A stretch of DNA of 64,000 nucleotides from Herbiconiux sp. SALV-R1 (GCF_013113715.1 NZ_CP053344.1:2294001-2358000), one strand, 5' to 3'. Counted from the stretch's first letter, positions 24,906 through 35,171 are shown. Made by a program: numbers and translations. The notes: generated by a model from the letters alone, not told the origin.

Positions 24906-25517
24906 TCAGCGCCGCCCGAAGAGCCGACCCAGCACCCTCCGCAGCACGCCCGCCCGCGTAGCCGGCCGCGCATCCGCCCGCGACCCCGCCGCGCCCGACG
25001 CACCAGCCCCAGCCGCAGCAGCCACCGCACGAGACGACGCCCCAGCACGCCACCCGAACATCCGCTCCAACTCCCCCGCGACCACCCCGAACTCCCGCTC
25101 GCCAAGAGCCACGCCCCGCCGCCGCACACCCCCCTGATGCAACCGGAACACCCGCTCGAGACGCACCCAACTCGGGCGACCCGCCGGGTCCCACGGACCG
25201 CTGCCGATCGCCACATCCCACCGATCGTCGTGCGGCTTCGACGTGAGCGCCACCCCGAGCACCGTGCCGCCCGGCTCCGACGCGATGACGAGCACGGGCC
25301 GGTCTTTGCCGCGGCCGTCGGCCTCCTGGTAGGGCACCCAGGTCCACACCACTTCACCAGGGTCGGCCGAACCGTCGACCCGCGGGTTGTACGCGATACG
25401 CACCGCCCCCACCCGCCGCGGATCGATCTCCACCGTCGCCGTCGACCCGAACCGCCCTGGGCTATCGCCCGCGCCGCCGTCGCCTGCTCTCCGTGCCGAT
25501 CCAGCCGTGTTGCGCAT
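24906..25517 (-). CDS. PemK/MazF-like protein without a visible antitoxin
   Basis: 203 residues. The central part PGEVVWTWVPY, GRGKDRPVLVIA and GVALTSK matches the SH3-like PemK/MazF endoribonuclease fold, where the DRPV-type strand and the following Ser/Thr-Lys segment form the RNA site. The first about 45 residues and the Ala/Arg-rich last about 45 residues are extra. No small antitoxin gene is found on either side: 66 bases separate it from the DUF222/HNH gene, and upstream is repeat DNA. Such solitary copies are frequent in Microbacteriaceae and may not be toxins. GTG/ATG choice upstream is uncertain. Confidence 0.7.
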   Translation of the reverse strand: MRNTAGSARRAGDGGAGDSPGRFGSTATVEIDPRRVGAVRIAYNPRVDGSADPGEVVWTWVPYQEADGRGKDRPVLVIASEPGGTVLGVALTSKPHDDRWDVAIGSGPWDPAGRPSWVRLERVFRLHQGGVRRRGVALGEREFGVVAGELERMFGWRAGASSRAVAAAAGAGASGAAGSRADARPATRAGVLRRVLGRLFGRR

Positions 25518-25553
25518 CCGCCGACACTAACAGCCGCCCCTCGACGACGGTCG

Positions 25554-25713
25554 CACACCCACGACGACGGATGCGCACCCCACCCAGACGCACACCCCAC
25601 CGGATGCACACCCGCCAAGACGCACACCCCACCGGATGCGCACCCCACCCAGTCACACCCCCCACCGCATGCACACACCTCCAGTCACACCCCCCACCGC
25701 ACCCGCACGCCCA
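25554..25713 (+). repeat. Degenerate 32-bp tandem repeat, about five units
   Basis: Related C/A-rich units start at about 25554, 25586, 25618, 25650 and 25682. AGACGCACACCCCACCGGAT occurs at 25586 and 25618; CAGTCACACCCCCCACCGCA occurs at 25650 and 25682. The strand is almost purine-poor with recurrent CACCCC. It fills most of the 311-base gene-free stretch between the PemK-like gene and the next gene; the rest shows a possible promoter region only (25715-25828). Confidence 0.85.
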
Positions 25714-25828
25714 CCCCCAAACCCCCCGACGATTCACGAATCACCGCACCCGCTGCCGCCCGCGGCACAGCCCGGGGGTTGAATTGCTGTCTGGGCGCTC
25801 CGCTCGCTCCCGAACGCTCCGAGGACAC

Positions 25829-27289
25829 ATGACCCGCAACGAACCCACCGTGCGCCGCGCAGGCACCCCCGCCGCCCCGACACCCACTCCCACCTCCACC
25901 CGAACCGACGCGAACCACCCGCGCCGCAGCCGCCCTCCCCGCGCTCCCCGCGCCCCTCGTCCCACCCGCCGCTCCCCCTTCCTCGTCGCCCTCCTCGCCC
26001 TCTCCGTCGCCGCCGCCGCGACCATCGCCGCCGCACCCGCCCTCGCCCCCGCAGTCCTCCCCGCCGCCCACGCCGACGACTACCCCAGCTGGGACGACGT
26101 GCTCGCCGCCCGCTCGAGCGAGAGCGCGAAGCAGGACGAGATCACCCGCATCAAGGGCATCATCGCCGACCTCGAGACCAAGGCCCAGGCCGCCCGCGAC
26201 CTCGTCGACCAGCGCACCGCCGAGAACGACGAAGCACAGGCCGCCCTCACCGCGGGTCAGGCCCGCGCCGACACCCTCACCGCCCAGTCGACCGCCGCCA
26301 CCACGAAGGCAGCCGAGTCGGAGCGTCGGGCCGCCCTCATCGCCGCCCAGTTCGTGCGCACCGGCGGGTCCGACCTCACCTCGATGCTCCTCACCTCGAG
26401 CTCCGGAGAAGCCGACGACCTGCTCGCCCAGCTGAGCTCCGCGGGCCAGCTCACCCAGGCGGTGAACGCCATCTACGCCTCCGCCGAGCTCGACAAGAAC
26501 ACCGCGCACTCCCTCACCGAACAGGCCGACGTCGCCGAGGCGAAGCTCGGCAGCCTGGCCGATGCGGCCCAGTCAGCCCTCGAGGCCGCGGCCGAGGCTC
26601 AGCGCCAGATGGTCGCCGCCCTGCAGGAGCAGAACGCCCACCGGGAAGAACTCGACGCCCAGCTCACCAGCCTGCAGCAGAATCTCGCCACCACCGAGGA
26701 GCAGTACCAGGCCGGAGTCGCCGCGCGCGCAGCCGCAGCGGCAGCGGCGGCAGCGGCTGCGGCAGCGGCGGCCCACCAGGGCGGGCAGGTCGTGGGCCCC
26801 GTCTCGGGCGATGCCCAGGCCCTCGCCGAGGAGCTCATGGGCTACGTCGCGAACGGCCAGTTCCACGGATCGAGCCCCGACCACATCTTCGAGATCGCCT
26901 GGATCGCCCAGGGCCAAGACGTCGCCAACTGCGGCATCGACGTCACCATCCTTCAAGCCCTGGTGGCCGCGGTGCGCGCCTTCGGCAGCGCGGGCGTCTC
27001 CGACATCAACCGCCGCTGCACCGGGCAGATCGAGGGAGCCGGCACCGCGTCGACCCACTACATGCAGGGCGGCGGCCACGCCGTCGACTTCACCTCGGTG
27101 GGCGGCGTGCCCACCACGGGCGCGAACGACGCCTCCCTCAACCTCATCGCCGTGCTCGACCCGATCATGCCGCCCGGCTCCCGCGTGGGCCAGTCGAACT
27201 GCCGCTACGCCGCCGGCAACGAGCCCTCGTTCATCAACTTCCGCGACTTCTCCGACACCTGCAACCACCTCCACGTCGACGACTTCTGA
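25829..27289 (+). CDS. Secreted coiled-coil cell-wall protein (CwlO/RipA-type N-terminus)
   Basis: 486 residues from ATG 25829, preceded by GAGGA. A long basic N-region leads to a signal sequence (FLVALLALSVAAAATIAAAP, then AHA-DD cleavage about residue 90). Residues 95-310 are heptad-rich coiled coil (KQDEITRIKGIIADLETKAQ, AQRQMVAALQEQNAHREELD), as in PcsB/CwlO/RipA amidase/endopeptidase N-domains. A run of 14 alanines (26729-26772) forms a linker. The C-terminal about 150 residues contain paired cysteines and HYMQGGGHAVDFTS, reminiscent of D-Ala-D-Ala carboxypeptidase-like (M15/VanY) folds; an NlpC/P60 Cys-His-His triad is not evident. The extracellular role in peptidoglycan remodelling is inference. 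Confidence 0.72.
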   Translation: MTRNEPTVRRAGTPAAPTPTPTSTRTDANHPRRSRPPRAPRAPRPTRRSPFLVALLALSVAAAATIAAAPALAPAVLPAAHADDYPSWDDVLAARSSESAKQDEITRIKGIIADLETKAQAARDLVDQRTAENDEAQAALTAGQARADTLTAQSTAATTKAAESERRAALIAAQFVRTGGSDLTSMLLTSSSGEADDLLAQLSSAGQLTQAVNAIYASAELDKNTAHSLTEQADVAEAKLGSLADAAQSALEAAAEAQRQMVAALQEQNAHREELDAQLTSLQQNLATTEEQYQAGVAARAAAAAAAAAAAAAAAHQGGQVVGPVSGDAQALAEELMGYVANGQFHGSSPDHIFEIAWIAQGQDVANCGIDVTILQALVAAVRAFGSAGVSDINRRCTGQIEGAGTASTHYMQGGGHAVDFTSVGGVPTTGANDASLNLIAVLDPIMPPGSRVGQSNCRYAAGNEPSFINFRDFSDTCNHLHVDDF

Positions 27290-27412
27290 TCCCTCGTCGA
27301 CGACGGGTTCGGATGCGCGTCACAGGCCATGCGAACGACCACCAGACATGGTTAGATTCTCTAGCGAATCACCTCTCGGCGACCGTCGAGAGGCTCGGGG
27401 TGAGGAGGGGTC

Positions 27413-27736
27413 ATGGATGCGGGGCGTGGCGCTGCGGGGATGCATCCGGCGCGCATCCGTTTCGACACCTCCCTCGCCGACGAGGTCGTAGTGCGCCGTG
27501 AGGGGCACCGCTGGCGCCTGAGCGTGCTGCGGTTCACGGGCGACGTGCTGGCCACCACCGTGCTGCACCTCGACGGCGACTTCTCCACGACGGTGGCACG
27601 CATCGCGGGCCGCACCCTCCAGACGATGGGCCTCGCACTCGCACCCGACAGCGAGTGGCGGCGGCACGAGGCGGCGTGGAGCGCCTCGGTGGTCGATGCC
27701 CGCGCCTACCCGAACGGCGACCCGGTCAGGCTGTAG
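27413..27736 (+). CDS. Small hypothetical protein
   Basis: 107 residues from ATG 27413, preceded by the ribosome site GAGGAGGGG. No known domain was recognised. The composition is normal for a globular alpha/beta protein (RFDTSLADEVVVRREGHRWRLSVLRFTGDVLATT). An inverted repeat (CCTCTCG ... CGAGAGG) just upstream around 27371-27392 could be a regulatory hairpin. It is convergent with the next SDR gene, separated by repeat DNA. Confidence 0.55.
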   Translation: MDAGRGAAGMHPARIRFDTSLADEVVVRREGHRWRLSVLRFTGDVLATTVLHLDGDFSTTVARIAGRTLQTMGLALAPDSEWRRHEAAWSASVVDARAYPNGDPVRL

Positions 27737-27751
27737 CCAGCGCGCAGGCCC

Positions 27752-27929
27752 GGATGCCTGCCGGCCCGCCGGCCGGGGTCAGCGCCCCGGAGATCAGCGC
27801 CCTGGGTCGAACCCAGCACGCGGGCCCGCCGGCCGCTCGAGGTCAGCGCTCCGGAGGTCAGCACCTGTGGGCAGAACCCAGTACGCAGGCCCGCCGGCCG
27901 GTGTCAGCGCCCCGGGGGCCCGCCCGAGG
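27752..27929 (+). repeat. Intergenic 60-65-bp repeat, three degenerate copies
   Basis: CCCGCCGGCCG recurs at 27765, 27825 and 27890, each followed by a GTCAGCGC-type word and by GGGTCGAACCCAG-like sequence. It fills the space between two convergent genes and contains no credible reading frame. Confidence 0.75.
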
Positions 27930-28727
27930 TCAGTGCCGCGGGTCGAACGCGCTCTCGATGGTGCGGTGACGGTCGCGCACGAGGTGCGCCCACTCCGGGT
28001 GCGTGATCGCGTACCGGCGCCCCTCGAGCAGCGCCTCGACCGCGATCTCGGCCACCTCACCCGGGTCGCGCCACGGCAGCCCTCCCCCGTCGCCGGCCGA
28101 GAGGTCGACGTCGACGAGCCCGGCGCCCGCCTCGGTGTCGCTCCTGTTGCGGGAACTGGACCCCAGCCGCGTGCGCACCGGGCCGGGCGCCAGGAGCGTC
28201 ACCGCGATGCCGTCGGGCTCGAGCTCGGCGGCGAGCACCTCGGTGTAGGCGGTGAGAGCGAACTTGGTGACACCGTAGCCGCCCATTCCCGCGTCGGGGG
28301 CGAGGCCCGCCATCGATCCGGTGACCAGGATGCGACCCCGACTGCTCCTCAACTGCGACAGGAAGGCGCCCACGGTGTGCACGGCGCCGTAGAGGTTCAC
28401 GCCGAGGAGCCAGTCCCAGTCGGCGTCGGTCATGCGCTCGAGCGGGGCCGTCGACGCCACGCCCGCGTTGCTCACGAGCAGCTCGACGGGGCCGAACTCG
28501 GCTTCGACGGCAGCGGCGAGCTGCTCGACGCTCGCGAGCGAGCTGACGTCGACCTGGAACGCCGAGCCGTTCGCCTCCGCCGCAACGGCCTCCGCCGCCC
28601 CGAGCTCGATGTCGGCTACGGCGACCCGCGCGCCGGCCGCGGCGAGGCGCAGAGCGATCGCCCGGCCGATGCCGGAGCCGGCCCCGGTCACGACGGCCAC
28701 CCGTCCCTCGAGATCGTTCACGTTCAT
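27930..28727 (-). CDS. SDR-family NAD(P)-dependent oxidoreductase
   Basis: 265 residues from ATG 28727 (three extra residues if a GTG at 28736 is used). Classical SDR: TGAGSGIGRAIALRLA near the N-terminus, NAGVAS (about residue 85), catalytic Ser in TGSMAGL, and Y-G-V-T-K (Y-X3-K, about residues 150-154). The C-terminal part contains GPVRTRL. Substrate unknown. It is divergent from a LysR gene, with a 24-bp tandem repeat between; LysR proteins often control the divergent neighbour. Confidence 0.85.
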   Translation of the reverse strand: MNVNDLEGRVAVVTGAGSGIGRAIALRLAAAGARVAVADIELGAAEAVAAEANGSAFQVDVSSLASVEQLAAAVEAEFGPVELLVSNAGVASTAPLERMTDADWDWLLGVNLYGAVHTVGAFLSQLRSSRGRILVTGSMAGLAPDAGMGGYGVTKFALTAYTEVLAAELEPDGIAVTLLAPGPVRTRLGSSSRNRSDTEAGAGLVDVDLSAGDGGGLPWRDPGEVAEIAVEALLEGRRYAITHPEWAHLVRDRHRTIESAFDPRH

Positions 28728-28741
28728 CCTGGTCACCCTTC

Positions 28742-28861
28742 GTCGTGGTTCAGCGGCCGCGTGCGGTCGTGGCTCAGCGCTCGCGTGCGGTCGTGGCTCA
28801 GCACTCGCGTGCGGTCGTGGCTCAGCGGCCGCGTAAGGTCGTGGCTCGGCGCCGGCGAACG
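28742..28861 (+). repeat. 24-bp tandem direct repeat, five copies, between SDR and LysR genes
   Basis: GTCGTGG starts at 28742, 28766, 28790, 28814 and 28838, exactly 24 bases apart. The consensus unit is GTCGTGGCTCAGCGCTCGCG plus TGCG. Copies differ by one to four bases. It occupies the divergent promoter region. Confidence 0.95.
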
Positions 28862-28921
28862 GGGGATGCCGCGACCCACCGGTGTCGTAGCATGGCGGTG
28901 GCCCGGAACGAGGAGGTGCCG

Positions 28922-30001
28922 ATGCGATCGACAGCGCTCAACCTGCGCCAGCTGGAGTGCTTCCTCGCCGTCGCCGACGCCGGCTCGATCGCCCTCGCCG
29001 CCACCGAGCTGCACACCTCGGAGTCGGCCGTCTCTGCAGCGGTCTCCGGTCTCGAGAAGGCCCTCGGCGTGCAGCTGCTGGTGCGCCGCCGCGCCCAGGG
29101 CGTCACGCCCACCGCCAGCGGCAGACTGCTGCGCCAGCGCGCCCGCGTGCTGCTCGACGACGCCGTCGAGCTCGAGCTCGCCGTGTCGGGCGGGTCGACC
29201 CCCGACGGAGAGCAGGCCCCGCTCGTGGGGTCGGTGACCATCGGATGCGCGGAGGAGATGGCCCCCGTCATCCTCCCGCCGATCATCGAGAGGCTCGCAA
29301 CCGAGCATCCCGGCGTCACGCCGCTCGTGGAGATCGGGCTCGAGGAGTCGTTCTGGCCGAGACTGCTCTCGGGCGAGATCGACCTCGCGGTGACGCTCGA
29401 CCACCGGCAGCCGACGGAACTCGAGGCGATCAGGCTGAAACCGTTGCCGCTGAACGTGGTGCTGCCGGCCGCGCATCCGCTCGCCCGTCTGCAGAGCATC
29501 ACCCCGGCCGAGCTCGCCGGCGAAGACTGGATCATGCTCAGCACCGAACCCGGCGCGACCCATTCGTTCTCGATGTTCAACGCGGCGGGCGTCACCCCGC
29601 GGGTGCGCCTGCGCACGCCGAGTCACGAACTCGCGCGGTCGCTCGTGGGGCGCGGGCTCGGGTACACGCTGCACATCCACCGGCCGTTCGGCGACGTCTC
29701 GCAGGAGGGGCGGCCGCTGGCGGTGCGGCCGCTCGTCACCACGGCTCCGGTGGAGTGGGCGACGCTCGCCTGGTCGGCCGAGACGCGGCCGTCGCCGTGG
29801 GCCCGGGCGGTGATCGGCTCCGCCGGGCGGGCGTGGCCGGCGGGTGCGGGAGACGCGCGCGACGGAGGCTCGGGTGGCGCGGACTCGGGCGACGCAGACG
29901 CGGGCGACGCAGACTCGGGCGACGCAGACTCGGGCGGCGCGGACTCGCGCGACGCAGACTCGGGCGGCACCCACGCGGGCGACGGCCGCGGCGAGGCCTG
30001 A
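28922..30001 (+). CDS. LysR-family transcriptional regulator with repetitive acidic tail
   Basis: 359 residues; ATG 28922 is set by the strong site GAGGAGGTGCCG. The N-terminal winged helix is LNLRQLECFLAVADAGSIAL ... TSESAVSAAVSGLEKALG, followed by the LysR substrate-binding domain (VTIGCAEEMAPVILPPII; HPLARLQSI). After the domain, the last about 45 residues are Asp/Gly/Ala/Ser repeats (DSGDA-type, encoded by 15-bp units at 29870-29985), outside the known fold. Likely regulates the divergent SDR gene or itself. Confidence 0.86.
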   Translation: MRSTALNLRQLECFLAVADAGSIALAATELHTSESAVSAAVSGLEKALGVQLLVRRRAQGVTPTASGRLLRQRARVLLDDAVELELAVSGGSTPDGEQAPLVGSVTIGCAEEMAPVILPPIIERLATEHPGVTPLVEIGLEESFWPRLLSGEIDLAVTLDHRQPTELEAIRLKPLPLNVVLPAAHPLARLQSITPAELAGEDWIMLSTEPGATHSFSMFNAAGVTPRVRLRTPSHELARSLVGRGLGYTLHIHRPFGDVSQEGRPLAVRPLVTTAPVEWATLAWSAETRPSPWARAVIGSAGRAWPAGAGDARDGGSGGADSGDADAGDADSGDADSGGADSRDADSGGTHAGDGRGEA

Positions 30002-30005
30002 GCCC

Positions 30006-31321
30006 TCAGCCACCGGCGGCCGGGTTTGCGGGCGTGCTCGGCGCCGCCGCGGGGGCCGGCGTGGCCGGGAGGTCGAACGCCGACTTCTGCACGCCGAGCA
30101 CGGTCGCGCCGATGCCCTGCATCCACGCGCCGTACTGCGTGGCGGCGTGCGTGCGGTACATCATGATGTCGCGGGCGTACCGCTCCATCTTGCGACCCGG
30201 TCGGGCCTCCGAGCTGCCCGCCGAACGGAACAGCATGTCGACGGCCTCGGAGGCGAGCCGCCCGGCCTCGAGGGTGAGGCCGTTCAGACGCGTGTCCATG
30301 GCTCGGGTGAGCGGTGCGCGGCCGGCCACGAAGTCGGCGGCCCAGCGTTCGACGGTCTCGACGGCCTGCAGCAGGATGGCCTCGGCCGCATCCGTCTTCA
30401 CCGTCGCCTCGCCGAAGATGCGCTGGCTCCCGGGGTCGTGGTCACGCTTGGCGAACGGCGGGAGGGGGGCGGAACGGATGCGCGCCAGGGCCTCCCACTC
30501 GTCTAGTGCCGCGCGGGCGGTCCCGACGGCCACGGCGGCGAGCTCGGCTCCGAGGAACGACTGCACGCTGCCGAGGTAGAGCGGGTTGCCGTGGAGGGCG
30601 GCTCCCGTGAGCGCCGGGTCGGTCTCGCCCGCCCAGGTGGCGTCGACCAGGTGGTCGGCCGGGACGAGGGCGTCTTCGAAGGCCACCGAGTTCGAGCCGC
30701 TGGCGCGCATGCCGAGCACGCGGTCGCCGCCCCAGTCGTCGAGGGGACGGTAGAGCGCCTTGGGCAGCAGCACCTGGGCGGTGCGCTGCGCTCCGTCGGC
30801 GGTGGTCTCGCCCTCGACGGCGACGTAGACGATGGCGTGCGTCGAGTACGGGGAACCCGACTGGTAGCGCGAGACGCCGCTCAGCTGGTAGCCGCCCTCG
30901 ACCTTCTTCGCGGTGCCGGCCGGGGCGAGGCTGTGCGAGGCGCGGAAGTAGCCCGCCGGGTCGCTGAAGGCTTCTCGCTGCACCCGCTCGGGCCAGAGCG
31001 AGGCGAGCTGGATGACGTGCGAGTGCCCGAGGCAGTAGCACCAGCCGGAGCCCGGGTCTCCGGTCGAAATCTCGATGACCGTGCGGAGCCACGTGGTGAG
31101 CGAGACCTCCGCGCCGCCGTAGCTCACCGGGGTGAGGAGGTGATACAGCCCGAGCGAGAGCATGCGCTCGTGCACCTCGCCGGTGTAGTGGCCGAGTCGC
31201 TCGGCCTCGTTCTGCTGCTCGCGGAGCAGCTCACGGAGGCTGCGGGCGGCGGCGACGGGGTCGGGCGCGGGGGCCGTGGTCGCTGGGGTGGGGGCCGTGC
31301 CGGGGGCGGGAGTGGTGAGGG

Positions 31322-31325
<4 letters not shown>
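30006..31325 (-). CDS. Acyl-CoA dehydrogenase-fold flavoprotein (group D monooxygenase-like)
   Basis: 439 residues. It aligns by pattern with the HsaA/HpaB-type branch of the acyl-CoA dehydrogenase superfamily ([19 protein letters not shown] near residue 60; [40 protein letters not shown]). It lacks the EGTNEIQ-type catalytic glutamate motif seen in the dehydrogenase at 12.5-13.8 kb. The C-terminus is [17 protein letters not shown]. Members use reduced flavin from a partner reductase to hydroxylate aromatics. A flavin-reductase domain exists at 60.6-61.7 kb. It is the last gene of a four-gene minus-strand operon (SnoaL-like, VAO-type, ADH, this gene). A short Pro/Ala-rich N-terminus is non-conserved. 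Confidence 0.72.
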
Positions 31326-32679
<1,354 letters not shown>

Positions 32680-32683
<4 letters not shown>

Positions 32684-34380
32684 AGGGGCCAGACCCCCTG
32701 CTTCCCGGGGGCGAGGATGCCGCGCGGATCGACCGCCCGCTTCAGCGTGCGGGTGAAGTGCAGCAGGGAGGAGTCGTTGAAGTCGAAGCGGGAGGCGACG
32801 GCGTCCATGAACTCGAGGTGGGCGCGGTACTCGCCGTAGCCCGCGTCGGCGAGGAGCGGCACCAGTTCGCCGAAGGCGCGCTTCACCCGCGCCGACTCCT
32901 CCGCGTCGGCGGCGTCGAAGAAGATCATGAGCACGTTCACGGCGTGACGGCCGGTGCCGAGCCAGCCCCCGATGTAGTCGAAGCCCGCGGCCTCGATGTG
33001 CGTGCGCATGACGCGCCCCGCCTCGACGACGTGACGACCGGTGAGCGGCGACACCGGGCAGAGACCGATGTGGGCGCCGGTGGGCCGATCGGCGCGCCAA
33101 CGCACGCCGCCCGCGAGCAGCATGCCCGGGATGCCCGCGGCGAAGTGGTCGAAGGGCTCGACCTCCTCGGCCGAGGCCGCGCCGTCGTAGCGGTGGGCCG
33201 TGAGCCTGGACCCCGGGATGCCGGCCAGCACCCCTTCTATACGGGCGAGCTTGAGGTCGAGCATCGCGTCGGAGCCGTAGACGGCGAACTTCACGTTCCA
33301 GCGGCCGATGCCGAGATCGGAGGCGATGGTGTCGACGATCTCGTCGGGCACCACGCCGTCGCCGTCGTACCAGCGCTCGCGCGACGAGCTCCCGGCCGCG
33401 ACACCGACCGCGTTCGCGGCGTTGACGACGCCGTCGATCATCCCCTCGAGACCGAGCTCGCGCATCGCGTCGACGAGCGCCGGCAGGGAGCTCTCGCGGT
33501 CGATCGCCACGCGGCAGGCGGCGAAGCGCTCGGGGCGCGGCATGAGCCAGATGCCCATCTTCGTGACGATGCCGAGGTTCGACTGCAGGAAGAGGCCCTC
33601 GAAGCCCGGGCCGAAACCGCCGCGGTAGAGCGGCCAGGCCTCGGAGTTCGGCATCGCGCCCATGCCGGTGCGGATGAGCTCCCCCGTCGGCAGCACCACC
33701 TCGAGTCCGCAGATGAACTGCTGGTGGTCGCCGTGGGCGGTGTAGCCGTAGCCGCGCTCGAGGGCGTTGCCGACGACGCTCCCCCAGCCGAGGTCGGGCA
33801 CCGACGCCCACAGCCGCGAGTCGCGCGAGCGCAGCTCCTCGTAGAGGTCGAAGAAGCTCACTCCCGGTTCGACGATGGCGGAGGCGGTCTCGTCGTCGAC
33901 CTCGAGCACACGGTTCATGCGGCCGAGGTCGAGCACGACGGTGCCGCTCTGCCGCGGCGCCGATCCGCCGTAGCCGAGGTTCTTGCCGCGACCGACGGGC
34001 CAGAGGGCGACACCGAACTCGTTCGCCGCGCGCACGACCTCCTGCACCTGGTCGACCTCGGCCGGGCGCACGGCGCCGCCGGGCTGGTGGGCGTGCGGGT
34101 CGCCGAGGGCGTAGACGTCGAGGTAGTCGTCGACGGCGTCGGGGCCGGAGACGTGCTCCGCGCCGACGATGGCGGCGGCGCGGGCGAGGAAGGCGGCGAG
34201 GGCGGCGACGCCTGCGGTCTCGGCGTTGGTGTCGGCGAATCCGCCGGGGGTGTCGCGGGCGGCGGCGCTGGTGTCGCCGGGGAGGTCACCGGTCGTCGCG
34301 CCGCGGGCGTCGCGGGTGGTCGCGGTCATCACGCCGGGGGTGTCGTTCGCGGTCTCGTCGCGGGGTGGAGCATCCGTCAT
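32680..34380 (-). CDS. VAO-type FAD-binding oxidoreductase (vanillyl-alcohol-oxidase / eugenol-hydroxylase-like)
   Basis: 566 residues. The FAD (PCMH-type) domain contains PVGRGKNLGYGGSAPRQSG, VVLDLGRMNRVLEVD, VPDLGWGSVVGNALERGYGY and PTGELIRTGMGAMP. The C-terminal cap ends GYGEYRAHLEFMD ... DPRGILAPGKQGVWP. These are the hallmark segments of vanillyl-alcohol oxidase, eugenol oxidase and the PchF flavin subunit of p-cresol methylhydroxylase. Such enzymes oxidise the benzylic carbon of 4-alkyl- or 4-allylphenols through a quinone methide. The first about 55 residues are a Thr/Asp/Ala-rich extension absent from those enzymes. No cytochrome subunit gene is adjacent, favouring an oxidase. A paralogue is at 62.3 kb. 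Confidence 0.85.
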
Positions 34381-34382
34381 CG

Positions 34383-34943
34383 TCAGTGCGACCCTCCGTG
34401 GTGCGCGGGGCCCGCGGGGTCGGGGTGCCGGTCGCTCGCCGGGTGGGTGGCGGAGCGCAGCGGGTGCTCGGCGTCACCGGGCCAGCGCTCGACCCAGCGC
34501 CGCACGAAGCGCCACTCGTCGCCGCGCCGCTCGATGGTGTCGAAGGAGTGACCGGTGGAGCTCAGCGACACTTCGCCGCTGCCGGCCTCACGGTGCGTCG
34601 TCGACCAGTAGGAGCGCAGGCGCACCCGGTCGGGGGCGCCGCCGTCGAGGTACACCCGGTTCGACTCGCGGTGCTGGTGCCCGTTGTAGCCGCCGAAGTG
34701 CGAGGCGGTGAACTCACGGATGCTGTCCACACCCTCCCACGACAGCACCTCGCCGTCGAGCTGGGTCTCGATGAACGCGGCCTCCGGCCAGAAGGTGCCG
34801 AGGTAGACCTCGATGTCCTGCGTGTCGAGCGCCCAGAGGTAGGTGGCGTAGAGGTCGTCGATGGCGAAGCGCACCTCGGCGGGCGGCGAGATGCGGGCCG
34901 AGCTCGTGGGCGCTGCGGCGCTCCGGGTCGTGACGTCGGTCAT
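34383..34943 (-). CDS. SnoaL/NTF2-like small protein
   Basis: 186 residues from ATG 34943. Cone-shaped SnoaL-like fold by pattern: ARISPPAEVRFAIDDLYATYLWALD, FWPEAAFIETQLDG, REFTASHFGGYNG, and a WRFVRRWVERWPG strand. Members act as small hydroxylase, dehydratase or isomerase-like subunits, or as binding proteins. It is the first gene of the minus-strand unit with the VAO-type enzyme two bases downstream, so it likely serves the same substrate. The last about 20 residues (His/Pro/Asp-rich) are poorly ordered. Confidence 0.72.
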   Translation of the reverse strand: MTDVTTRSAAAPTSSARISPPAEVRFAIDDLYATYLWALDTQDIEVYLGTFWPEAAFIETQLDGEVLSWEGVDSIREFTASHFGGYNGHQHRESNRVYLDGGAPDRVRLRSYWSTTHREAGSGEVSLSSTGHSFDTIERRGDEWRFVRRWVERWPGDAEHPLRSATHPASDRHPDPAGPAHHGGSH

Positions 34944-35113
34944 GGGTGCGGCTCCTTCGCTGCGGGCGGCACGCTCGCCGTGCCTCGTCTTCGACGCTAC
35001 GGACGGCGGCTCCACCCGGTCAACGACGGGCTCCCGGGGAAGCTCCCCGGAAAAACGACGGAACCGGAGCCGCACCGGATCGGGCCCGGCGCGACCCCGG
35101 TTCGGGTCGGGTC

Positions 35114-35165
35114 GGGGTGCGCTCCGGCTCGGCCGGAGGCTCCGGCTCGGCCGGAGGCGCACCCC
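35114..35165 (-). terminator. Three-way-junction-like terminator after the E2 gene
   Basis: Outer stem GGGGTGCG (35114-35121) with CGCACCCC (35158-35165) encloses two identical 17-bp palindromic hairpins CTCCGGCTCGGCCGGAG (35122-35138 and 35140-35156). It begins seven bases after the E2 stop codon. The layout suggests a transcript-ending or stabilising structure. Confidence 0.6.
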
Positions 35166-35171
35166 ACGTCC

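Noticed and set aside
24906-25517. Complete toxin-antitoxin system
   Set aside because: No small antitoxin gene on either side; only a PemK/MazF-like protein.
25554-25713. CRISPR array
   Set aside because: Units are contiguous and diverged, with no unique spacers and no cas genes.
28742-28861. CRISPR array
   Set aside because: No spacers between the 24-bp units; simple direct tandem repeat.
28742-28921. Possible N-terminal extension of LysR through the 24-bp repeats (VVAQRPRA-like residues)
   Set aside because: A strong ribosome site just before 28922 and the normal LysR N-terminus there; 24 bp keeps any frame open by chance.
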